Shown: positions 51,519 to 61,372 of the stretch, one piece after another | Position numbering within the stretch: the stretch's first letter is position 1 | Layout: each line of letters begins with the position of its first letter | Assembly: GCA_030148915.1 (NCBI GenBank) | Contig: JASBSN010000042.1 | Location: forward strand, 25,388 to 89,387 | DNA: 64,000 nt | Source: Thiogranum sp. | GTDB lineage: Bacteria; Pseudomonadota; Gammaproteobacteria; DSM-19610 | Reading direction: 5' to 3' | The notes under the pieces: model-generated | What the model saw: only the letters and a program-made list of their open reading frames with translations | Databases searched by the model: none | What the model was told of the DNA's origin: nothing | Translations under genes and position numbers: made by a program

Positions 51519-51728
51519 ATGAGTAATAAGGTAACGCTGAACATCGAAGGCATGACCTGCCAACATTGTGTGGCGGCGGTTGGCAAAGCGCTGGCGGCGG
51601 TCGACGGGGTCGATGAGGTGATTGAAGTCTCGTTGCAGAAAAACAGCGCGACGGTGCGCGGTGACGCCGCGATCCCGGCGCTGATCAGCGCGGTGCAGCA
51701 GAGCGGCTATACGGCCACTGTCGGTTAA
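51519..51728 (+). CDS. copZ: CopZ-like heavy-metal-associated domain chaperone
   Basis: 69 aa single HMA: VTLNIEGMTCQHCVAAVGKAL. Confidence 0.88.
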   Translation: MSNKVTLNIEGMTCQHCVAAVGKALAAVDGVDEVIEVSLQKNSATVRGDAAIPALISAVQQSGYTATVG

Positions 51729-52954
51729 AAATAGCGCGACAGGCGCAGCGTGAAGTGACTGTCATCGCGAAATACCGCGATGAAGTCCTCGCCGCCGTAG
51801 CCGGGGAACCAGCGGCTTTCCAGCGCCAGGCTCCAATGATTGCTCAGACGCCGCTCGGCCTCGATTGACAGTTGCATGGCGCGGCTGTCGCGGTCTACGA
51901 TCACGCCGGCCAGCAGGGTGGTCGTCTGCACATCGTTTAAGCTCAGGCGGGCACCGAAAAACAGATCGTCGTCAAGCAGCACCGGGGGTTGCTCGGCGGG
52001 ATTATTACTGCGGGCATCGCGCGAATACTCCAGCAGCAGACCCAGATCAACGTCAGAATCCAGTATTTGGTACAGCGTGTATTCGAAACCCCCAACCGCC
52101 GCCGCATAGTGATCACCGTGCTGGGCGCGCCACAGCGCCTCAAATTTCCACAACCAGCTGCCGCGGGTATACTGGATGTCCGTGCCGACTTGTCGCATCA
52201 GGTCATAGAAGGGCACCAGCCGGTCGCCGCCGGCGTCGACGAGCAAGCGCGGCTCCCGCGCGGTGCCGTCAAAATAATAGATACCGAAATCCCAGTCGCC
52301 CAAATAATGTGAGTAACGCAACGCCGTGTCGAGATGCCGCTGCCGGTCGCCGGACTGGTACTGCGCATCGCCGTCAGTGACCAGCGGAAAACGCAGGCGT
52401 CCGTGGCGCCCGGGAAAGGTGCGCTCGCGAAACCCGGGCAACAGGTAAACATCCAGCGTCCCCCAGTCGCGCTGCGCAGACAGGCGGAGCATCGGCTGAC
52501 CCAGTTTATCCTCACCGTCCAGATCCTCGACGAAGTCGGTCTGATTGATGACATCCACCAGGTGATTCGACTCGGCCACCCCCCAAAATACCCGGTCGAG
52601 GCCGACCAGCACTTCCCAGTCGCCACTTTGTCGTCGCCAGTAGGCTTCGCGGATGTCGGCATGCGTACGCCGAGCGTCCTGACTGTCCACATGGAGGTAG
52701 GGGATAAAGCTGTACTGATCGTCGCCTGCGCCGCTGCTCCAGCTGAACTCCGGTTGCACCAGCAGCGAACTCTGCAGCGTCTCGAACTGATCGGCATAGC
52801 GGCCGTCCTGGAAAAAGACGCGTGCCTCGGCAGCGACAACACCGGACAACCGGTAGTCGGCCAGGCCAACCGACGGCAGGCAGCCTATCGCGCAGATAAA
52901 CATACCCGTTTTCCAGTCTCCTCTAGTCGACATCCCGAATACCCCGCCAGGCAA
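51725..52954 (-). CDS. Outer-membrane beta-barrel protein (start uncertain)
   Basis: Signal-like region, alternating aromatic beta-strands, C-terminal ...HFTLRLSRYF (terminal Phe). Confidence 0.65.
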   Translation of the reverse strand: MPGGVFGMSTRGDWKTGMFICAIGCLPSVGLADYRLSGVVAAEARVFFQDGRYADQFETLQSSLLVQPEFSWSSGAGDDQYSFIPYLHVDSQDARRTHADIREAYWRRQSGDWEVLVGLDRVFWGVAESNHLVDVINQTDFVEDLDGEDKLGQPMLRLSAQRDWGTLDVYLLPGFRERTFPGRHGRLRFPLVTDGDAQYQSGDRQRHLDTALRYSHYLGDWDFGIYYFDGTAREPRLLVDAGGDRLVPFYDLMRQVGTDIQYTRGSWLWKFEALWRAQHGDHYAAAVGGFEYTLYQILDSDVDLGLLLEYSRDARSNNPAEQPPVLLDDDLFFGARLSLNDVQTTTLLAGVIVDRDSRAMQLSIEAERRLSNHWSLALESRWFPGYGGEDFIAVFRDDSHFTLRLSRYF

Positions 52955-54053
52955 CCGCGAACGCCAGCCCCGCGCTCAGCGCCGCCGCCAGATACATCCA
53001 CTGGGAACCCACGCCCTCCCAGAGATAACCCGCGGCAACGCTGCCCATGGCGCCCCCCGCGCCGAAGCTGACGCTGCTGTAGAGTGCCTGCCCGCGCCCC
53101 TGAAGCCGCCCGGGGAACAAGCGGTGGAACATGTGAATGGAGACGGCATGATACAGGCCAAAACTGGCCGCGTGCAGGGTTTGCGCCAGGAGCATCGCAC
53201 CCAGACTATCGACCAGCAGCGCCACCAGTGCCCAACGCAACGCCGTCAGCGCGGTGGCCGTCAGCAACAGCCGGCGCGCGCCGTAGCGCGGCAGCCAGCG
53301 ATGCATATTCAGAAAGACGCCGATTTCCGCCACTACACCCAGCGCCCAGAGCTGACCGATCAGCGTTTCGCTGTAGCCGTGAGCGGAGAGGTAGATCGTG
53401 TAAAAGGTGTAATAGGGGCCGTGGCTGGCTTGAACCAGAAAACACACCAGCAACAGCGCTATCACCGCTGGTTGACGCAATACCGCGCCGAGCGGCGGAT
53501 GAGCTTGCCCGGCAGGCGTCTTGGATTTTTCCGGCACCCCCAGACTCGTCAGCCAGATAGCGGCAAATAACCCGGTCAGTATCAACGGCAGAACGCCGGT
53601 GCCGAATTGCTCGAACAGCGGCCCCAGCGACGCCACCGTGAGAATAAAACCAATCGAACCCCAGAGACGGATGGTGCTGTAGCGATGGGTGTCTGCGGCG
53701 AGGTGATTGAGTGTGTTGACCTCGAACTGCGGTAGCGCCGCGTTCCAGAAAAAACTGAAACCCGTCATCACCAGTGCCATGGCCCAATAGCCCTGTACGG
53801 CAAATACAGCGCTGAATACCAGCAACGACATCAGACAGGCGGTGCGCACGATTTTCATGCTCCGCCCGGTGTGATCGGCGATCCAGCCCCAGATATTCGG
53901 CGCCACAATTTTGGTGGCCATGAGAATCGCCACCAGTTCGCCGATTTCCACCAGGCTGAAACCCAGCGACTGCAGGTACAGGCCCCAATAAGGCATCAGC
54001 GCGCCCAGCGAGGCGAAATAAAAGAAATAGAATCCGGACAGCCGCCAGTACAT
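52923..54053 (-). CDS. MFS transporter, 3-phenylpropionate/HcaT-like
   Basis: MYWRLSGFYFFYFASLGALMPYWGLYLQSLGFSLVEIGELVAILMATKIVAPNIWGWIADHTGR. Confidence 0.85.
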   Translation of the reverse strand: MYWRLSGFYFFYFASLGALMPYWGLYLQSLGFSLVEIGELVAILMATKIVAPNIWGWIADHTGRSMKIVRTACLMSLLVFSAVFAVQGYWAMALVMTGFSFFWNAALPQFEVNTLNHLAADTHRYSTIRLWGSIGFILTVASLGPLFEQFGTGVLPLILTGLFAAIWLTSLGVPEKSKTPAGQAHPPLGAVLRQPAVIALLLVCFLVQASHGPYYTFYTIYLSAHGYSETLIGQLWALGVVAEIGVFLNMHRWLPRYGARRLLLTATALTALRWALVALLVDSLGAMLLAQTLHAASFGLYHAVSIHMFHRLFPGRLQGRGQALYSSVSFGAGGAMGSVAAGYLWEGVGSQWMYLAAALSAGLAFAVAWRGIRDVD

Positions 54054-54136
54054 GGGGAGTGGTTAGCGTCTCGGCAACACCGCACGGGGCACGCCGAAGC
54101 GGGCGCGGACCCATGCGTGCTGGGCGCGCCCGGGCA

Positions 54137-55237
54137 TCACTCGCCGCTGGCGGGGATTACCGGGGTAACCGAGACAACATCGGCGTTCTGCGCGCGTTGT
54201 CGCAGCCAGTGATCCATCAGCACAATCGCCAACATCGCCTCGGCGATGGGCGTGGCGCGAATGCCGACACAGGGGTCATGACGACCGGTAGTCACCACTT
54301 CGACGGGTTTGCCATGGCGATCGACGGTGCGTCCCGGCAAACGGATACTGGAGGTCGGTTTGAGCGCAATACTGACGAGAATATCCTGGCCCGAGGAAAT
54401 CCCGCCGAGCACACCGCCGGCGTGATTGCTGAGGAAACCCTGCGGGGTGATTTCGTCGCGGTGTTCGGTGCCTTTCTGGGCGACGCAAGCAAAGCCCGCG
54501 CCGATTTCCACGCCCTTGACGGCGTTGATACTCAGCATCGCCTGGCCGATATCGGCATCCAGCCGGTCGAACACCGGCTCGCCCAGCCCTGGAGGTACAC
54601 CGGTGGCCACCACGTTGACCCTGGCGCCGACGGAATTGCCCTCTTTGCGCAGTGCGTCCATGTAGTCTTCCAGCTCTGCGACACGCTCGGGGTCCGGGCA
54701 GAAAAAAGCGTTCTCCTCGACACTGGCCCAGTCTTTCAGCGCCAGCGCCAGTGGTCCGAGCTGGGCCAGATAGCCGCGGATCTCGATGCCGAGGGTTTCG
54801 CGCAGGTACTTTCTGGCGATGGCACCCGCTGCCACGCGCATAGCGGTTTCGCGGGCCGAAGAGCGCCCCCCGCCCCGATAGTCGCGGACCCCATACTTCT
54901 GCTGATAGGTATAGTCGGCATGGCCAGGCCGGAAGCGGTCCATGATTTTCGAGTAATCCTTGGAGCGCTGGTCGGTGTTGTGGATCAGCAGGCCGATGGG
55001 CGCCCCGGTAGTGCGGCCTTCGAATACCCCGGAGAGAATCTGTACTTCGTCGGCCTCGCGCCGCTGAGTGGTGTGGCGTGACTGCCCCGGCTTGCGACGG
55101 TCCAGGTCGTGTTGCATATCGGCCGCCGCAAGCGCCAGCCCGGGCGGACAACCGTCTACCACACAGCCGATGGCGGGGCCGTGGCTCTCGCCGAAGCTCG
55201 TGACCGTAAAGAGTTTTCCGATACTGTTCCCCGACAT
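54137..55237 (-). CDS. aroC: Chorismate synthase
   Basis: [34 protein letters not shown]...[30 protein letters not shown]. Confidence 0.97.
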   Translation of the reverse strand: MSGNSIGKLFTVTSFGESHGPAIGCVVDGCPPGLALAAADMQHDLDRRKPGQSRHTTQRREADEVQILSGVFEGRTTGAPIGLLIHNTDQRSKDYSKIMDRFRPGHADYTYQQKYGVRDYRGGGRSSARETAMRVAAGAIARKYLRETLGIEIRGYLAQLGPLALALKDWASVEENAFFCPDPERVAELEDYMDALRKEGNSVGARVNVVATGVPPGLGEPVFDRLDADIGQAMLSINAVKGVEIGAGFACVAQKGTEHRDEITPQGFLSNHAGGVLGGISSGQDILVSIALKPTSSIRLPGRTVDRHGKPVEVVTTGRHDPCVGIRATPIAEAMLAIVLMDHWLRQRAQNADVVSVTPVIPASGE

Positions 55238-55383
55238 GGGGCGTATTGTACAGGAGTTTTAGCACCGTGCTATTGGCCGCGACAAGGGTGCGGGACTGGG
55301 GTTAAAGCCTGTCCGGCCAGCGCCGCTAAGCTGGTTGACACTCAGTCACTTGATCCAGACATAGCCAATAAAAGGAGAACACC

Positions 55384-55572
55384 GTGAGCCAGCAAGGTCA
55401 CGCTATCGGTTACTACCTCGGCAGGCCGATTTTCGAATCCATCGAGGTCCAGGATGAAGCTTATGTCTTCGACCGCATCGCCGAATACGAAGACGACGAG
55501 TTCCCCCTCGATCGCCTGAGTGCCAACGAACTGCTGGTCGAACCCGGGCTGATTTACCGCCATAAAGGCTAA
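55384..55572 (+). CDS. Small hypothetical protein
   Basis: 62 aa acidic ORF with RBS (aaaggagaacaccgtg), GTG/ATG-type start context. Confidence 0.6.
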   Translation: MSQQGHAIGYYLGRPIFESIEVQDEAYVFDRIAEYEDDEFPLDRLSANELLVEPGLIYRHKG

Positions 55573-55623
55573 GGGGGCCCTGCGCGGCGGCAGACCCCAG
55601 CCCAGCCCAGCCCGCGGCGAGTT

Positions 55624-57006
55624 TTAGATCATCGCCGCGCAGGCCCGCGCGCTCCGGCGACGGTAGGCATCGAACAGCGCGCAGATATTGCGAATCAATA
55701 AGCGCCCACGCGGCGTCACCAGCACTTGCTGTTGCTCCAGTTCCACAAGACCGTCGGCCTGCATGACCCTGAGCTGCTCCAACTCAGTGGCGAAATACGC
55801 CTCGAAACGGATGCCCTGTTCAGCCTCAAGGCGGGCGCCGTCCAGCCGGTTGTGGCAGATAAGCTGCTGAATCACGAAAGCGCGCAGGCGGTCGTCCTGG
55901 CGCAGACTCACGCCGCGCGCGACCGGCAGACGCCCGGCGTCGAGATCATGATAATAAGCATCCAGTGACACCTGATTCTGACAGAAGCCCGCCGCCGTCG
56001 CACTGATGGCACTCACGCCCATGCCTATCAGGTCGGCGTCGGCGTGGGTCGAATAACCCTGGAAGTTGCGCTGCAGCGTACCGTTGCGTTGCGCCTTGGC
56101 CAGTTCGTCGTCAACCAGCGCAAAATGGTCCATGCCGATATACTGATAGCCTGCGGCGGTCAGTCTGTCGACCGTCAAAGCCAGAATCTCCAGGCGGCTG
56201 CGGGCGTCCGGCAGGTCTTCGGAATGGATGCGCCGCTGCGGCCGGAAACGTTCCGGCAGATGCGCATAACCGAACACCGACAGGCGCTCGGGCCGCGCCT
56301 CGATGACGGTATCGAGGGTGGCCGAAAAACTCTCGACTGTCTGCAGCGGCAGTCCGTACATCAGATCGACATTGATGGAGCGAAAACCCAGCTCGCGCGC
56401 CTGGCGCAACGCGCCGAGCGTCTGGGTATCGCTCTGCACCCGGTGTACCGCCCGCTGCACCTCGGGGTTGAAATCCTGTACCCCCAGGCTGATGCGGTTA
56501 AATCCGCTTTCCCGCAATACGGCCAGCGTGTTCTCACGCAGCTCGCGCGGGTCGATCTCCACGGAAAACTCGCCACTGTCATCCGGCGCCAGATTGAACG
56601 ATTCGCCGAGCATACCCATCAGCTGGCGCAACTGCGCGTCGCTAAGAAAGGTCGGCGTTCCACCGCCCCAATGCAGCTGTTCGACTCGTCGCTCGGGATC
56701 CAGCAGCGCCGCGCGCAGGTGGATCTCGCGCTGCAGGCTTTCCAGGTAAGCCTCCGCCCTGCCACGGTCGGCGGTAACCACCTTGTTGCAGGCGCAGAAA
56801 TAACAAACATGAGCGCAAAACGGCACGTGCACATAGAGCGACAGCGGGCGGTGACCCTGGTTACTCTGTCGCAACCAGGTCCGGCACTGCTCGGCGCCCA
56901 CGGCCGGTGAGAATTCCATCGCCGTCGGATAAGACGTGTAGCGCGGCCCATTGCCGTCATAGCGGCTGATCAGCGCGGCGTCGAACTCTACCCGGTTGTC
57001 AAACAT
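55624..57006 (-). CDS. hemN: Oxygen-independent coproporphyrinogen III oxidase
   Basis: GPRYTSYPTAMEF...YVHVPFCAHVCYFCACNKVV...LHWGGGTPTFL. Confidence 0.96.
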   Translation of the reverse strand: MFDNRVEFDAALISRYDGNGPRYTSYPTAMEFSPAVGAEQCRTWLRQSNQGHRPLSLYVHVPFCAHVCYFCACNKVVTADRGRAEAYLESLQREIHLRAALLDPERRVEQLHWGGGTPTFLSDAQLRQLMGMLGESFNLAPDDSGEFSVEIDPRELRENTLAVLRESGFNRISLGVQDFNPEVQRAVHRVQSDTQTLGALRQARELGFRSINVDLMYGLPLQTVESFSATLDTVIEARPERLSVFGYAHLPERFRPQRRIHSEDLPDARSRLEILALTVDRLTAAGYQYIGMDHFALVDDELAKAQRNGTLQRNFQGYSTHADADLIGMGVSAISATAAGFCQNQVSLDAYYHDLDAGRLPVARGVSLRQDDRLRAFVIQQLICHNRLDGARLEAEQGIRFEAYFATELEQLRVMQADGLVELEQQQVLVTPRGRLLIRNICALFDAYRRRSARACAAMI

Positions 57007-57243
57007 ACAGGCCTCCACGGACTTTGTTGCAGACTAATCCGGTGCGCCGCGCCGCGCCTTGACTTGGGTCAACCCGTAGCGCTCAGGCCTGCATGTGGAG
57101 ACCTTGGCCGCGCCCACGGAATCCCTGTCGTACTCGGCGAATATCCGAAAATCTTCGTTTTCAAACAGCGCCTGATCGACCTGATCCGCGTACTGTTCAG
57201 CGCTTTCGGCCCATCCGAGCCGCTAGGGTTTTCCTGGGATTAT

Positions 57244-58164
57244 TTATTGGAGTGCCGCTGCAAACAACGCCTGACAGGCCTTGGCCTGGGAGGCTTCCAG
57301 CAGTAACACACCGTGGCCGCCACGCTCGAACTCGAGCCAGGTGAACGGGACATCCGGAAAACACTCGACCAACAGTTCCTCGCTGTTGCCCACCTCGATC
57401 ACCAGAATGCCCTCGTCACTGAGAAAATCCGGCGCACGGGCCAGAATCCGCACCACAATCGCCAGCCCTTCCTGGTCAGCGAGCAGGCCGATTTGCGGCT
57501 CGTGGCGGTATTCCGCCGGCAGGCTCTGCAGTTCGGCCGCCGAAACATAGGGCGGGTTACTAATGATCAACTGATAATGCGCCGCCGGCAGCGCGTCGAA
57601 CAAATCGGAGTGAATCAGGCGTACCCAGTCATCCAGGTCGTGGCGCGTGACATTACGGCGCGCCACTTCCAGAGCGTCGGTGGAAAGCTCTACGGCGTCG
57701 ACTTCGGCGTGGTCAAAATGCGCCGCGCAGGCAATCGCAATGCAGGCGCTACCGGTACACAGATCGAGTACGCGCTCGACATCATCGCTCATCAGCCAGG
57801 GCGCGAAACCGCGCTCGATCCATTCGGCCAGCGGCGAACGCGGCACCAGTACGCGTTCGTCAACATAAAACGGCAGCCCCGCGAACCAGGCTTCGCCGGT
57901 CAAATACGCCGCCGGTTTACGGCTCTCGATCCGCGCCTGAAACAACCGGGCGACCGCCTCGCGCTCGCCTGCGCTCAGGCGGGCACCCAGGTAACTGTCG
58001 GCAAAATTGAACGGCAGGTGCAAAGCATGGCAGAGCAGCTGGCGCGCCTCGTCAAAGGCATTGTCGGTGCCGTGGCCGAAACTCAGCCCGGCGGCGCTGA
58101 AGCGGCTGGCGCCCCAGCGTATCAGGTCGCGAATAGTCAGTAATTCCTGCGGCAATGCGCTCAA
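57244..58164 (-). CDS. prmB: Ribosomal protein L3 N5-glutamine methyltransferase
   Basis: VLVPRSPLAEWIERGFAPWL...DLCTGSACIAIACA...IISNPPYVSAAELQSLPAEYRHEPQIGL. Confidence 0.94.
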   Translation of the reverse strand: MSALPQELLTIRDLIRWGASRFSAAGLSFGHGTDNAFDEARQLLCHALHLPFNFADSYLGARLSAGEREAVARLFQARIESRKPAAYLTGEAWFAGLPFYVDERVLVPRSPLAEWIERGFAPWLMSDDVERVLDLCTGSACIAIACAAHFDHAEVDAVELSTDALEVARRNVTRHDLDDWVRLIHSDLFDALPAAHYQLIISNPPYVSAAELQSLPAEYRHEPQIGLLADQEGLAIVVRILARAPDFLSDEGILVIEVGNSEELLVECFPDVPFTWLEFERGGHGVLLLEASQAKACQALFAAALQ

Positions 58165-58230
58165 TTAGCGTCTCCTGTACACGGGCCGCGCACTATCGCC
58201 TGCCCGCCATCGATGAGATAATCCGGCGCT

Positions 58231-58866
58231 ATGACTGATCACAACACCGCAGTGTGGCTGGCGCGGATTATACCGCTGCTGCTGATAACTGCACTGCTGC
58301 CCGCCTGCGGCCCGCCCCCGCCGCCCTCTCTGCAACAGGCCACATTGCTGCCCACGGCCAAAACCATCGCCGACTTCAACCTTATAAATGACAAGGGTGA
58401 GCCCTTTCACCTGGATAATCTCAAGGGTCGCTGGACGTTTGCCTTTTTCGGCTACACCCACTGCCCCGACGTCTGCCCGACCTCGCTGGCGATGCTCGCC
58501 CGGGTGATGAAACGACTGGCCCAGCGCAACGACCTCGATCGCCTGCCCCGGGGCTTGTTTGTCAGCGTCGACCCGGAGCGCGACACGCCGGCCAAGCTGG
58601 CCCGTTATGTCGCCTACTTTGACCCCGCTTTCAGCGCTGTCACAGGCGACCCGGAGCAGCTCAAACTGCTGACCCGCCAACTTGGCATCCTGTTCCTGAA
58701 GTCCCCCGGTGACAGCAGCCAGGATTACCTCATCGATCACAGCGCCGCGATCGTGCTGTTCGACCCCCAAGGCAAGTTTCACGCGCTATTCAATGTGCCG
58801 CACGAGGCGGATAAAATCGCCAGCGACTTTGTGTTGATAAAAAACTATTACGAGGAAAACGGATGA
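58231..58866 (+). CDS. SCO family copper/redox protein
   Basis: FFGYTHCPDVCPTSLAML (CxxxC) and LIDHSAAIVLF His. Confidence 0.93.
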   Translation: MTDHNTAVWLARIIPLLLITALLPACGPPPPPSLQQATLLPTAKTIADFNLINDKGEPFHLDNLKGRWTFAFFGYTHCPDVCPTSLAMLARVMKRLAQRNDLDRLPRGLFVSVDPERDTPAKLARYVAYFDPAFSAVTGDPEQLKLLTRQLGILFLKSPGDSSQDYLIDHSAAIVLFDPQGKFHALFNVPHEADKIASDFVLIKNYYEENG

Positions 58867-59288
58867 AATATTTTTTCGCTGCCCTGCTGCTGAGCCTGTG
58901 TATCTCTCCAGCGATCGCCGAGCAGGGCCTGACGGTCAAACAGGCCTGGATCCGCGAAGCGCCGCCGGGCGCCGCTATGATGGCCGCCTATCTGACCATC
59001 GACAATACCAGCGCGCGCGATCAGGCGCTGCTCAGCGTCAGCAGTCCGCGCTTCGCGCACATCACCTTACACCGATCTCTGAACGTGGATGGTGTCGCGC
59101 GGATGCGCAGCCTGGAGCGCATCGCGCTACCGGCCCACAGTAGCGTGACGCTGGAGCCGGGCGGCTACCATCTGATGATGTCGATGCCCGACAAACGGCT
59201 AGCCAGCGGCGAGCGCGTGCCGCTGGTGCTGCACTTGGCCGATCACAGCGAAATACGGGTGACGGCGCAAGTCAGAAAAAAGCCTTGA
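58863..59288 (+). CDS. Copper chaperone PCu(A)C
   Basis: Signal peptide; H-x10-M-x21-H-x-M motif intact (HRSLNVDGVARM ... GGYHLMM). Confidence 0.93.
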   Translation: MKYFFAALLLSLCISPAIAEQGLTVKQAWIREAPPGAAMMAAYLTIDNTSARDQALLSVSSPRFAHITLHRSLNVDGVARMRSLERIALPAHSSVTLEPGGYHLMMSMPDKRLASGERVPLVLHLADHSEIRVTAQVRKKP

Positions 59289-60175
59289 ACCGCCGGTCAC
59301 CGCAAACGGCCGCCAACTGGCTGGACCGACTCAAGTCATGGCCACTCTATGTGTTGCCGCAGCACGCCATTTCCCGGCTCGTGTTCCGCTTGACGCGCGT
59401 TCAGGCGCCGTGGTTCAAAAATGCACTGATCGGTTGGTTTGCCTCCACCTATAAGATCAACTGGGAGGAAGCGAAATATTCTCGCCCCGAGGACTACCCC
59501 AGTTTTAACGCGTTCTTTACCCGTGCCCTGCGCGCAGGCGCCAGGCCGCTCAGCGCAGACGAACAGACGCCCGTCAGTCCGGCCGATGGCCGAATCAGTC
59601 AAATTGGCCGTATCGACCGCGACGCGGTGTTCCAGGCCAAAGGCCACACTTTCAGCGTGACCGACTTATTGGGCGGCGACCCGGCACGCGCGGCGCAGTT
59701 TCGCGACGGTAACTTTGTCACCGTGTACCTTTCACCGCGCGATTACCACCGCGTGCACATGCCGCTCACCGGAACGCTGCGCGAAACGGTCTACGTGCCG
59801 GGCCGTCTGTTCAGCGTCGCCGCCCATACGGTGCGCAGCGTGCCCCGCCTGTTCGCCCGTAACGAGCGCCTGGTCGCCATTTTCGACACCGCGGCCGGAC
59901 CGATGGCCATGGTCCTGGTCGGCGCCATCAATGTTGCCGCTATCGAGACCGTCTGGTCCGGTCTGGAGACCCCGCCACAGCGCCCCAACGTCGAGGCGAT
60001 CGACCGCCGTGAGGAGGGTATCACCCTGCAACGGGGCGCCGAGATGGGTCGTTTCAATATGGGTTCGACGGTGATCGTGCTGTTTGCCCGGCAACAAATC
60101 GACTGGCTGGATGCGCTGCAGGCCGAGCAACCGGTAAAGATCGGGCAGGCCATCGGCGCGCTGCGTCACCGTTAA
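59285..60175 (+). CDS. psd: Phosphatidylserine decarboxylase proenzyme
   Basis: SPADGRISQIG, DYHRVHMPLTG, FNMGSTVIVLF (LGST-like GST processing site). Confidence 0.96.
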   Translation: MNRRSPQTAANWLDRLKSWPLYVLPQHAISRLVFRLTRVQAPWFKNALIGWFASTYKINWEEAKYSRPEDYPSFNAFFTRALRAGARPLSADEQTPVSPADGRISQIGRIDRDAVFQAKGHTFSVTDLLGGDPARAAQFRDGNFVTVYLSPRDYHRVHMPLTGTLRETVYVPGRLFSVAAHTVRSVPRLFARNERLVAIFDTAAGPMAMVLVGAINVAAIETVWSGLETPPQRPNVEAIDRREEGITLQRGAEMGRFNMGSTVIVLFARQQIDWLDALQAEQPVKIGQAIGALRHR

Positions 60176-60336
60176 GGGAGCACCCCGAGCCATCCCCGGG
60201 CGGACACCCTGCGCAAGGCGCTAAGCGCCAGCTTAGGCCTCGCGCTCGCCCCGATAGCGCAAAAAAATCCTCCCTTGTGTTAACCCCTGTGGCGCCCAGG
60301 CGTTAGTAGGCCAGGTAACCACAAGAGGATCGACCG

Positions 60337-60702
60337 ATGCGAAACCTGTACAAAACACTGGCTGCTGTGGCGCTGTCGGCCGGTACACTGGGTCTGGCCC
60401 AGCCCACCCACGCCAGCGACGGGCTGACCGTGATTTACTCGACCGGCAGACACGCGGAATACGCACCTGTGTACGGCTATCCGTATCACCATTCTTATCG
60501 TCACGCGCCGGTCTACAGCTATCCTCAGCCGTATCATCAGCCTCAGGCTTATCATCATGAGGAATACCGAGAGCATCACCGTGAGGCGCGATATTGGTCA
60601 TATGCCGGGCCGCACGCGCGTCGTCACGAAAACCGTCGACACGGCGGCCACGATGACCGCCGGGATCACCATCAGACTCATGCCAAGCGCTATCGGGACT
60701 GA
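60337..60702 (+). CDS. His/Tyr-rich secreted hypothetical protein
   Basis: Signal peptide MRNLYKTLAAVALSAGTLGLAQPTHAS followed by YGYPYHHSYRHAPVYSYPQPYHQPQAYHHEEYREHHRE. Confidence 0.65.
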   Translation: MRNLYKTLAAVALSAGTLGLAQPTHASDGLTVIYSTGRHAEYAPVYGYPYHHSYRHAPVYSYPQPYHQPQAYHHEEYREHHREARYWSYAGPHARRHENRRHGGHDDRRDHHQTHAKRYRD

Positions 60703-60760
60703 GGATGCCATTCTGTCGGCAGCTGGCTGCCTGGGTGGAGACGGCGTATTCTTGAAGCTG

Positions 60761-61372
60761 ATGGACGCCCAACCCACCGGCGACGGGCGCATGCAGAGGC
60801 CGCTGTCACTGGACAACTTTCTCGCCCAAGTACGGCGTAAGGCCTATCAGGTTGCCTACGGCGCGCTGTGGGACCGGGAAACCGCCCTGGACGTGGTGCA
60901 GGAGAGCATGCTGCGCTTTGTCGAATACTATCGCCACAAGCCCGCGAAGGACTGGCCGGCCCTGTTTCGCAGCGTGCTCAACAGCCGTATTAACGATCAG
61001 CGGCGCAAGCGTCTGCTGAGCACGACCGGGCGCAGGCTGCTGTCGCTGACGGGCCTGAAGCTGGCCGACGCCGCTAGCGACGAGCAGCTACAAGAAGCCG
61101 AGCTGCCCGCCTCCGCGGACGGGCGCCGGGCGACGACCCCCGAGGGCGAAGCGGCCGCCGGCCAGTTGCAGCGCACCATCGACCGGGCCGTGGGCGGTCT
61201 CTCGCAGCGCCAGCGACAGGTGTTCCTGTTGCGCGAACAGTTGGGCCTGAGCATTCAGGAAACGGCGGACACCCTCGGGTGCTCCGTGAACAGCATCAAG
61301 CAGCATCACTTTCGCGCTCTGCGCGCGCTGCGTATACAACTGGCAGAGGTATGGCGACATGAACGGCTTTGA
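60761..61372 (+). CDS. ECF-type RNA polymerase sigma factor
   Basis: FLAQVRRKAYQVAYGALWDRETALDVVQESMLRFVEYY...LSQRQRQVFLLREQLGLSIQETADTLGCSVNSIKQHHFRALRAL. Start uncertain (ORF opens at 60557). Confidence 0.9.
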   Translation: MDAQPTGDGRMQRPLSLDNFLAQVRRKAYQVAYGALWDRETALDVVQESMLRFVEYYRHKPAKDWPALFRSVLNSRINDQRRKRLLSTTGRRLLSLTGLKLADAASDEQLQEAELPASADGRRATTPEGEAAAGQLQRTIDRAVGGLSQRQRQVFLLREQLGLSIQETADTLGCSVNSIKQHHFRALRALRIQLAEVWRHERL

